Source of the DNA: a virus | Reading direction: 5' to 3' (one strand) | Length of the DNA: 22,896 nucleotides | IMG/VR virus record: IMGVR_UViG_3300021980_000006 | Span: 1-22,896 of that record | Part shown: positions 18,737 to 22,896 of the stretch, piece by piece | How the letters are laid out: each line of letters opens with the position of its first letter | Position numbering within the stretch: the first letter of the stretch is position 1 | The notes under the pieces: model-generated | The model's input: the letters and a program-made list of their open reading frames with translations, nothing else | Told to the model about the DNA's origin: nothing | Database searches by the model: none | Position numbers and translations under genes: made by a program

Positions 18737-19435
18737 TCATTCCTCCTTTACTACAACCGGAAGTTTACATTCTTGGGCAATGTCTTTAACGGATTCCTCT
18801 ATCTGTCCATCTTTGCTGATATAGGTAATGTTGGTAATGGGTGCTCTAAGGAAAATTCCTGTTCTAAAGACGGGCTTAAAGCTTAGCTTTTCGTGAGGGT
18901 TAGGAAGAATATACGTTAGGTCCCCTACCTTGCGTTTTACCCATTTTCCTTGGTCAGAATCGTATCCTACCTCTTTGCCTGAAAGGAGATAGTAAAGGAG
19001 CGAAAGACAGTATTCTTTCATTTCCTTATGTTCTTCTTCCCCTTTCGGGCAGGGAATAGAGGAGATTCCTTGCCTTTTTAGCTCCTTTACAAGTTCCTTC
19101 CAGTTCTCCAGAATGGCGTCTGAGTGAATAAGGAGCATGTTGGAACCGGAAGAAAGTTTGTGGATAGGGAAGTTTTTGGGAATCCTTCTACTAATTCCTT
19201 TTACTCCTGCCTCTCTTATGAAATCCCAAGGGGATTCGTAAAACTTCTTTCCTATCCAGATGAGAACGTGGTAAATGCCTGTATTTTCGTCTTTCCAGAG
19301 AATTGGAGCTCTAAAAGGTTCTTGATTAATCGGAATAGGCGGGTCAAAGATAAAGTGCTCAATAGGTAATCCGTCAGGAGAAGTAGCACATTCAAGGTAG
19401 AGACCTTTATCTTTCCTTTCGCCGCATCCTCTCAT
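18737..19435 (-). CDS. Hypothetical phage protein downstream of ParB
   Basis: This is a 232-residue protein starting at ATG 19435 after GGAGGTGTAGG; the UAG stop of the parB-like gene is part of this spacing, so the genes are translationally linked. The N-terminal portion is rich in Pro (SPDGLPIEHFIFDPPIPI) and reads as a compact enzyme-like domain, with a IYHVLIWIGKKFYESPWDFI segment. The C-terminal half has several beta-type stretches. There are scattered cysteines (two in the first 16 residues) but no clear metal-binding spacing. I do not recognise the family, and nothing nearby identifies a substrate. Confidence 0.6.
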   Translation of the reverse strand: MRGCGERKDKGLYLECATSPDGLPIEHFIFDPPIPINQEPFRAPILWKDENTGIYHVLIWIGKKFYESPWDFIREAGVKGISRRIPKNFPIHKLSSGSNMLLIHSDAILENWKELVKELKRQGISSIPCPKGEEEHKEMKEYCLSLLYYLLSGKEVGYDSDQGKWVKRKVGDLTYILPNPHEKLSFKPVFRTGIFLRAPITNITYISKDGQIEESVKDIAQECKLPVVVKEE

Positions 19436-19436
19436 C

Positions 19437-20483
19437 CTACACCTCCACGGTCTCTTTTAAGTATTTCGTAGCTATCTTAAGCAATCTATTTGCGTTTCTA
19501 ATTATGGCATCGTTACCGTTAGCAAGGGTTTTTATATCGTTAGCGATGTTGCGGATTTCCTCCATATCCTTTATCAAACCTTCGTTAGCTTGGTTTTCTA
19601 AGGACGGCAAAGGATGAGTATTTGAAGGAGCGTTTTCTGGCGTTGTAGGAGAAATAGCTTGCGGATTAAGCACCTTGTCTGCCGGTATCTCTATAGGTGG
19701 TAACTCAGGAAGAGAAATTTCCTCCAGTGCTAATTTAGTGCTCTGTTCTATCTTCTTTGCTCTTACAAACTTTTCAACATCTTCTATGGTCCACTTACTT
19801 TCAGGGTTTTCTAAGTACTCTTTTTGGTCTTCAGGCGAAAGTTTCGCAAGTTCACGGGCAACGGTTATGCTGATTTCAAATTTTTTGAGCTTTTCAAAGA
19901 TTTCAGGGATAAGGTTCAAAAGTCTCAGTCTCTTAGTTATGTGGGAATTGGAGACATTAAGTAGCTTAGCAACTTCTGTTTTCTTAAGTCCTCTCTCCTT
20001 GATAAGCCTGTCTATTAGCTCGGCTTCAAGGGCAGGGTTATCGGTTCTTTGGAAGTTTTCAATAAGGGTAAGGACGGCATCATCGCCGCCCTCTTTTACA
20101 ATGCACTTGACTGTTTCAAAGCCAAGGAGTCTTGCGGCATTTAATCTTCTTCTACCAGCAATGACCCTATATCTTCCCTCTCCTGTAGGAGCTACAAGAG
20201 GAGGCTCAAGGATTCCGTACTTTTCTACGCTTTCAAGGAAGTTTTTAGGGACATCAAATTCCGGGAAGTCAATAAGAGACAAGGGAATTTCCCTTAAAAC
20301 TTCTCTCTCCCCTTCAAGCTGGTAGATTAGCTCTTCTGCTTCAGGAATAGAAAGCTCTTTCTGCCTCTCTCTCAAAACTTTAAGAGTTTCGGGCTTTACA
20401 AGGCGTGTAATAGCGTCCTTCCCTTCAAGGATTCTGACTTTAACTCTATCTTTGACTTTGCCTTTATTCTCTATCTTTATCAT
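19437..20483 (-). CDS. ParB-family DNA-binding/CTPase-type protein
   Basis: This 348-residue protein has the full ParB layout. After an N-terminal extension of about 60 residues, the ParB/Srx-fold domain carries GEGRYRVIAGRRRLNAAR at about 101-118, matching the GERRxRA-type nucleotide-binding loop, and ENFQR at 142-146. A helix-turn-helix follows at about 166-190 (LKKTEVAKLLNVSNSHITKR). A Pro/Ser-rich linker (about 265-295) leads to a C-terminal helical region with repeated Asn/Ile that may dimerise. ParB proteins bind centromere-like sites and spread using CTP. No ParA is in view, so it could act in plasmid-like prophage partition, replication control or transcription. The start at ATG 20483 has GGAGGCAACC upstream. 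Its stop codon lies within the next gene's ribosome binding region, so the two genes are coupled. Confidence 0.85.
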   Translation of the reverse strand: MIKIENKGKVKDRVKVRILEGKDAITRLVKPETLKVLRERQKELSIPEAEELIYQLEGEREVLREIPLSLIDFPEFDVPKNFLESVEKYGILEPPLVAPTGEGRYRVIAGRRRLNAARLLGFETVKCIVKEGGDDAVLTLIENFQRTDNPALEAELIDRLIKERGLKKTEVAKLLNVSNSHITKRLRLLNLIPEIFEKLKKFEISITVARELAKLSPEDQKEYLENPESKWTIEDVEKFVRAKKIEQSTKLALEEISLPELPPIEIPADKVLNPQAISPTTPENAPSNTHPLPSLENQANEGLIKDMEEIRNIANDIKTLANGNDAIIRNANRLLKIATKYLKETVEV

Positions 20484-20503
20484 GGTTGCCTCCGGAATAT
20501 GCT

Positions 20504-20734
20504 CTACTCAAAGTTAGGGATAGGTATATTCCACTTTTCTAAGAACTCCTTGTGTTCCAATAGAATCTCCTTAGCTCCTTCTAAGACATACTTTCTGATT
20601 TCGTCTTCTGAAGGGTCTTCTATCTTTTCTTCCTTAGCGAGATTGTAAAACTGCACGATTCCAGCTAACCATACCCGCATACCTGTTTCCTTGAATTGTG
20701 TAATGTGCCACGAAAGTTCTTGATACGCTTTCAT
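20504..20734 (-). CDS. Small hypothetical protein
   Basis: This is a 76-residue, mostly helical protein with ATG preceded by GGGAGGTAGGGA. The sequence contains several Trp and Tyr residues (QELSWHITQF, MRVWLAGIVQFYNLA, LEKWNIPIPNFE) and no signal peptide or cysteine. I do not recognise the family. It lies between the sliding clamp and the ParB-like gene, with only 20 bases to the latter and its own ribosome binding site, so it is probably part of the same replication/partition transcript. Confidence 0.65.
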   Translation of the reverse strand: MKAYQELSWHITQFKETGMRVWLAGIVQFYNLAKEEKIEDPSEDEIRKYVLEGAKEILLEHKEFLEKWNIPIPNFE

Positions 20735-20820
20735 TCCCTACCTCCCTTTGTTTGAATTTTTGAGTGGTTCCTCGCCACCCATACTAATAGGGTGACGAGG
20801 AGAAGCGGAACTACTATCTT
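20731..20820 (-). other. Hydrophobic open frame after the clamp stop, possible 28-29-residue membrane peptide
   Basis: Directly after the clamp TAG, in the same frame, 29 sense codons run to a TGA that overlaps the next gene's start as ATGA. The translation is KIVVPLLLVTLLVWVARNHS followed by KIQTKGGRE: a transmembrane-like segment and then a basic tail, as in real small membrane proteins. There is no ATG, GTG or TTG at its beginning, only ATA. It would therefore need a rare start codon or amber readthrough of the clamp gene. The stop/start overlap argues for translation; the missing start argues against it. Confidence 0.25.
20770..20800 (-). other. Strong RNA hairpin between clamp and next gene
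   Basis: The transcript contains CCTCGTCACCC, a 9-base loop and GGGTGGCGAGG, an 11-bp stem with one G-U pair. No U-tract follows, so it is unlikely to be an intrinsic terminator. It could be an RNase III-type processing or stability element separating clamp translation from that of the downstream gene. It lies inside the hydrophobic open frame, so codon constraint may explain part of the pairing. Confidence 0.45.
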
Positions 20821-21942
20821 CTATACCTTCATAGGCATTGCAACGATTTTGAGTTCAGGCTCTTGGCGGCAGATAAAGAGGACAGGTTGTACGGGTTCAC
20901 CCATGAACATTTCTATTGTGTCCTTAGAGAAGGTCTTAAGAATGGTGGAAAGATAGTCTACTTGGAATCCTACGATTAACGGTTCTCTGTGGACATTAGA
21001 GCTAACTTTTAATTTGGAAGAAGCCTTTTCTTCGCCGTTGTCTGTAAGTACCTCTGCAGATATAGAAAGTTCCTCTTCAAGTATTTCAAACTTGGCGACA
21101 GGGACATCCTCTTTCTCAAAGATAACAGAAACCTCGTTTATAGCCTCTAAAAGTGTTTTCTTGCAGAACGTTATTCTGTTAGGGTTATTTTCAGGAATAA
21201 CGCTTCTCCAATCTGGATATTCCCCTTCTTCAATTTTCCAACTGAGATAGCTGTTCCCAGATTTAACAACTACTTTTGTTTCTCCACCTTTGATAATGCC
21301 TATCTCTACAACCTCATTGTCTACAAAGGACTTAAGAAGAGGAATTACTTTCCTGTGAATGTTAAACTGTAGCTCTTCCTTTGGCGGTTTTGCCCACTCT
21401 ATTTGGAAGATTCCCAAGTAATGTCCGTTAGTTGCAACAAAGTAGAGAGCGTCCTTACGGATTTCAACGTTAATACAGTTTAGGATAGCTCTTGCTTCAT
21501 CTGTAGATGCAAAAGCTTGAAGCCTTTTTGTTATGTCAAGGAAAACATCACTATCAATTTCTAAAAGAGCTTCATAATTTCTTTCAATAGAAGGGAATTC
21601 CTCAACAGGGATGTTCATAGGAATAGAAAACTCTGTTCTTCCTGTATCAACTTTAACAACTTTCCCGTTCTCTGCAAGCTCAAAAGCAATTATTTTGCCT
21701 TTTGAATTAGAGGTAATCTTTTTAAGTTTCTCAATCGGAAGTAAAAAGGCGGTTGAAGGAAACTGCTCATTCAGCTTTAATTCTACCCAGCCAGTTTGTT
21801 CAAGATTGCTGGTTGTGAGCCTTAGAATGTTACCGTCTACTTCTACCAGAACATGGGAAAGAACCGGGATGTTACCCCGGCAATCAGCAGTTTTTAAGAG
21901 CTTTTTCGTTGCCTCTAAGAGTTTTTTTCTACTTACCTCCAT
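20821..21942 (-). CDS. dnaN: DNA polymerase sliding clamp (beta subunit homologue)
   Basis: This 373-residue protein has the usual length of bacterial DnaN and resembles it along its whole length. The N-terminal helix region is followed by an IPVLSHVLVEV segment (family: NxPVLsnvLle), then a middle domain with the ATNGHYLG motif, then a C-terminal domain ending in IVAMPMKV (family ending: MPMRL). The family forms a ring-shaped dimer that tethers the replicative polymerase to DNA, so the phage supplies its own processivity factor. I place the start at ATG 21942, five bases from GGAGG; a second ATG at 21945 is possible. No clamp loader gene is in view, so it may use the host loader or lie near one outside the window. 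An operator-like repeat touches its ribosome binding site. Confidence 0.93.
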   Translation of the reverse strand: MEVSRKKLLEATKKLLKTADCRGNIPVLSHVLVEVDGNILRLTTSNLEQTGWVELKLNEQFPSTAFLLPIEKLKKITSNSKGKIIAFELAENGKVVKVDTGRTEFSIPMNIPVEEFPSIERNYEALLEIDSDVFLDITKRLQAFASTDEARAILNCINVEIRKDALYFVATNGHYLGIFQIEWAKPPKEELQFNIHRKVIPLLKSFVDNEVVEIGIIKGGETKVVVKSGNSYLSWKIEEGEYPDWRSVIPENNPNRITFCKKTLLEAINEVSVIFEKEDVPVAKFEILEEELSISAEVLTDNGEEKASSKLKVSSNVHREPLIVGFQVDYLSTILKTFSKDTIEMFMGEPVQPVLFICRQEPELKIVAMPMKV

Positions 21943-21952
21943 CATTCCCTCC

Positions 21953-21969
21953 ACGCAATTAGTTTGCTT
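21953..21969 (-). promoter_or_regulatory. Operator-like repeat abutting the clamp gene's ribosome binding site
   Basis: The minus strand reads AAGCAAACTAATTGCGT followed directly by GGAGGGAATGATG. The core GCAA-N5-TTGC is exact. There is no -35 hexamer where the promoter copies have TTGAC, so this is not a promoter. It could be a DNA roadblock or, as RNA, a 4-bp hairpin beside the Shine-Dalgarno that a translational repressor could bind. Confidence 0.5.
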
Positions 21970-21978
21970 TGTTTATGC

Positions 21979-22422
21979 TTACTCAAATTCTATTTTTATG
22001 GGATACTCACGTATTTCCCCATCTAAGAAGTGTTTATGATAATCATATTCTTCAAGAACTAACTCAATATTTTTTTCTGTTACTTCTTTTGCTTCAATGA
22101 CCCTCTCAAAAGGCTTTTCTCCAACCACTTTCTTTAACTCGTCTTGAGCTATTATGTATGCAATTCCTTTGCCTTTAGCAATTAGCATATCCGTTGTATC
22201 AATATCTGTAATAGCTGTAACATATAACCACATTTGTCCTCTTCCTTGTCCTTCAATAACGCCCCCTGTTTGTAATGAAATCCCATAAGAATTAAACTTC
22301 ATTTGTTTTTTCTCTTGCTTTTCTTCTATAGTAACTAAATATCCACCCCCAAAGACAATAACTTTCTCCACGGTAAAATCTACCAACCTTTTCTTTACTT
22401 TTATTTTTATTTTTTCTACCAT
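21979..22422 (-). CDS. Hypothetical phage protein
   Basis: This is a 147-residue protein. The start is ATG 22422, which has GGAGGGTTGCG immediately upstream; the open frame extends 28 codons further, but that part overlaps the promoter and leader hairpin. The N-terminal half is predicted beta-rich and basic (VEKIKIKVKKRLVDFTVEKV), with a Gly-rich patch (VFGGGYLV, GGVIEGQGRGQ). The C-terminal third is acidic and helical. No catalytic motif or known family is apparent. It lies between two copies of the dispersed inverted repeat, and a third copy (22158-22174) is inside its coding sequence at the codons for KGKGIAY. The next gene, the sliding clamp, starts about 36 bases after its stop, so the two are probably cotranscribed. 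Confidence 0.6.
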   Translation of the reverse strand: MVEKIKIKVKKRLVDFTVEKVIVFGGGYLVTIEEKQEKKQMKFNSYGISLQTGGVIEGQGRGQMWLYVTAITDIDTTDMLIAKGKGIAYIIAQDELKKVVGEKPFERVIEAKEVTEKNIELVLEEYDYHKHFLDGEIREYPIKIEFE

Positions 22423-22433
22423 CGCAACCCTCC

Positions 22434-22454
22434 ACGATTCGGTTTTGCCATCGT
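22434..22454 (-). promoter_or_regulatory. Conserved 5'-leader hairpin (second copy)
   Basis: Arms ACGAT and ATCGT, inner GG/CC pair, loop CAAAA; the Shine-Dalgarno GGAGG follows one base after the stem. It is nearly identical in sequence to the copies at 22647-22667 and 18193-18215 and occupies the predicted first bases of the transcript. Confidence 0.5.
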
Positions 22455-22633
22455 CAAGATTGAAATTTATGCAAATTCTTTGCATAGTCAATAAGGTTAA
22501 AGACAAGCCAAAAGGGAAATAGGAAGATTATCAGTAGGAAAGAGCAAAACCTCTCTTTTCTTTTTGCTTTCTGTCTGCGTCTAAAGAGTTCTTTTCTCAT
22601 TTCTACTTCCCAGCCACCCGGAGCTCCTGCCAT
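22454..22633 (-). CDS. Small single-pass membrane protein
   Basis: This is a 59-residue protein starting at ATG 22633, which is preceded by GGAGGTGTACAAG; an in-frame GTG 15 bases upstream lies within the ribosome binding site and is less likely. Residues about 11-27 are strongly basic (RRRQKAKRKER). A hydrophobic segment follows at about 29-47 (FCSFLLIIFLFPFWLVFNLI), so an N-in topology is predicted by the positive-inside rule. I do not recognise the family. Notably, the last dozen codons (IDYAKNLHKFQS) are the same DNA as the next promoter and its operator, so coding and regulatory sequence overlap completely there. Small early membrane proteins in phages often interfere with host functions or alter the envelope, but nothing here shows which. 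Confidence 0.6.
   Translation of the reverse strand: MAGAPGGWEVEMRKELFRRRQKAKRKERFCSFLLIIFLFPFWLVFNLIDYAKNLHKFQS
22464..22491 (-). promoter_or_regulatory. Promoter with perfect 17-bp inverted-repeat operator
   Basis: TTGACT (22486-22491) and TAAATT (22464-22469) are 16 bases apart. The spacer holds ATGCAAAGAATTTGCAT (22469-22485), a perfect 7-bp inverted repeat around three bases and the best example of the dispersed element. The predicted start near 22457 lies just before the leader hairpin. The whole promoter is inside the 3' end of the preceding small membrane protein gene. Confidence 0.68.
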
Positions 22634-22646
22634 CTTGTACACCTCC

Positions 22647-22667
22647 ACGATTCGGTTTTGCCACCGT
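22647..22667 (-). promoter_or_regulatory. Conserved 5'-leader hairpin next to the ribosome binding site
   Basis: On the transcript, arms ACGGT and ATCGT pair (one G-U wobble), GG pairs with CC, and the loop is CAAAA with a GA bulge. GGAGG follows after one base. The same hairpin occurs at 22434-22454 and 18193-18215. There the wobble position is a Watson-Crick pair (ACGAT/ATCGT), so pairing is kept although a base changed. It sits at the predicted 5' end of the mRNA. Confidence 0.5.
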
Positions 22668-22675
22668 CAAATTTC

Positions 22676-22703
22676 AATGTATGTAAACTACTTGCATTGT
22701 CAA
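22676..22703 (-). promoter_or_regulatory. Promoter with embedded 17-bp operator-like repeat
   Basis: Reading the minus strand, TTGACA (22698-22703) and TACATT (22676-22681) are 16 bases apart. The 17 bases following the -35 hexamer, ATGCAAGTAGTTTACAT (22681-22697), form an imperfect inverted repeat that matches the dispersed GCAA-N5-TTGC element. The predicted start is near 22669, right at a hairpin. It would drive the small membrane protein gene and probably the genes beyond. Confidence 0.65.
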
Positions 22704-22707
22704 ACAA

Positions 22708-22896
22708 CTAAAGATATTTAGAACAAACTCTCCAAAGCAAAGTGATATTTTCCTTAAGGATTTGCTGAACACGTTGTTTAGAGCAGCCAATTTCTCTGCC
22801 TATTTCTTTTAAAGTTCTTCCTTGAAGCCTTCTTAGAACAATAAGGGCAAGTTTTTCATCTATTTCGGAAAGTTCCTTGAATATCTTCTCTTGCAT
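22708..22896 (-). CDS. Sigma-70 region 4-like HTH protein, possibly 5'-partial
   Basis: The 62-residue reading frame is dominated by a helix-turn-helix. Residues about 28-52 (LQGRTLKEIGREIGCSKQRV, then QQILKE) match the pattern of sigma-70 region 4 / sigma-like DNA-binding domains, where the recognition helix reads R-V-x-Q-I. It probably binds DNA as a small transcription regulator or sigma-like accessory factor. The ATG coincides with the very end of the window, so its ribosome binding site is out of view and the true protein may be longer upstream. It ends in TAG immediately before the first operator-bearing promoter, so it sits next to the regulatory circuit. It is one candidate for the protein that reads the repeated GCAA-N5-TTGC sites; that link is inference from position only. 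Confidence 0.6.
   Translation of the reverse strand: MQEKIFKELSEIDEKLALIVLRRLQGRTLKEIGREIGCSKQRVQQILKENITLLWRVCSKYL

Noticed and set aside
18666-18740. 24-codon frame with a GGAGG-like site after the gene at 18737-19435 (MMLTVFANTAREEKSNENLH...)
   Set aside because: It overlaps the DUF488 gene out of frame, has a very short spacer to its ATG and no recognisable feature. The GGAGG there is codons of the preceding gene.
19675-20325. 216-codon plus-strand frame opposite the parB-like gene, and other long plus-strand frames such as 1956-2552
   Set aside because: Their composition is Ser/Leu/Phe-rich as expected for antisense of Lys/Glu-rich genes, they lack ribosome binding sites, and the minus-strand genes are clearly real.
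16708-22697. Repeats interpreted as a CRISPR array or attachment sites
   Set aside because: Copies are far apart, have no regular spacers, and coincide with promoter hexamers or ribosome binding sites. No cas genes or integrase are present.
1-22896. tRNA, rRNA or insertion-sequence content
   Set aside because: No cloverleaf-compatible stretch with a GTTCRAN-like T-loop, no rRNA-like conserved tracts and no transposase motifs were seen; gaps between genes are too short to hide them.

Overview
The window is a densely packed piece of a tailed-bacteriophage (or prophage) genome. Every gene I can support lies on the minus strand, so transcription runs from base 22896 towards base 1. The host is bacterial: promoters are TTGACA/TAnATT-like, Shine-Dalgarno sequences are strong GGAGG, and GTG and TTG starts occur. 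The proteins are rich in Lys, Glu and Arg (AGA/AGG codons) at about 40% GC, which suggests a thermophilic, moderately AT-rich host. An Aquificota-type host such as Desulfurobacteriaceae is only a guess.

Layout in order of transcription. (1) 22896-16748 is an early/replication-type region: a sigma-region-4-like HTH protein, a small membrane protein, an unknown, a DnaN-type sliding clamp, a full-length ParB-like protein, a DUF488 protein and several small unknowns. (2) 16636-14025 is an accessory unit: a radical SAM enzyme of the SplB/COG1533 type, two tandem paralogous small basic Gly/Thr/Lys-rich proteins, and a ParB/Srx-fold protein. (3) 13981-11340 is the packaging unit: HTH small terminase candidate, a small membrane protein and the large terminase. 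(4) 11264-5573 starts with an RHH/coiled-coil protein and a T4 gp20-type portal. A block of accessory genes follows: membrane protein, two-module Cys protein, unknowns, dUTPase, Mu F-like minor head protein, C5-cytosine methyltransferase and a basic unknown. (5) 5461-39 is the T4-like head unit: an unknown head-region protein, a gp21-like protease fused to a scaffold, a gp23-like major capsid protein, and small head/neck proteins.

The most striking regulatory signal is a dispersed 17-bp inverted repeat (core GCAA-N5-TTGC). In five promoters it exactly fills the -35/-10 spacer. In three gene junctions it lies directly against the Shine-Dalgarno sequence with no promoter. Transcripts predicted from these promoters begin almost exactly at an RNA hairpin, and two of those hairpins look like intrinsic terminators. 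Together these look like a phage-wide regulon.

Other points of note: an internal start with a perfect Shine-Dalgarno inside the protease gene that would make the scaffold alone; near absence of GATC, TCGA and GGCC across the window; a hydrophobic open frame following the clamp stop codon; and mutually exclusive RNA hairpins before the ParB/Srx gene. I see no tRNA, rRNA, CRISPR array, insertion sequence, integrase or recognisable attachment site. The only non-coding stretches are short (none over about 110 bases) and carry these regulatory elements.
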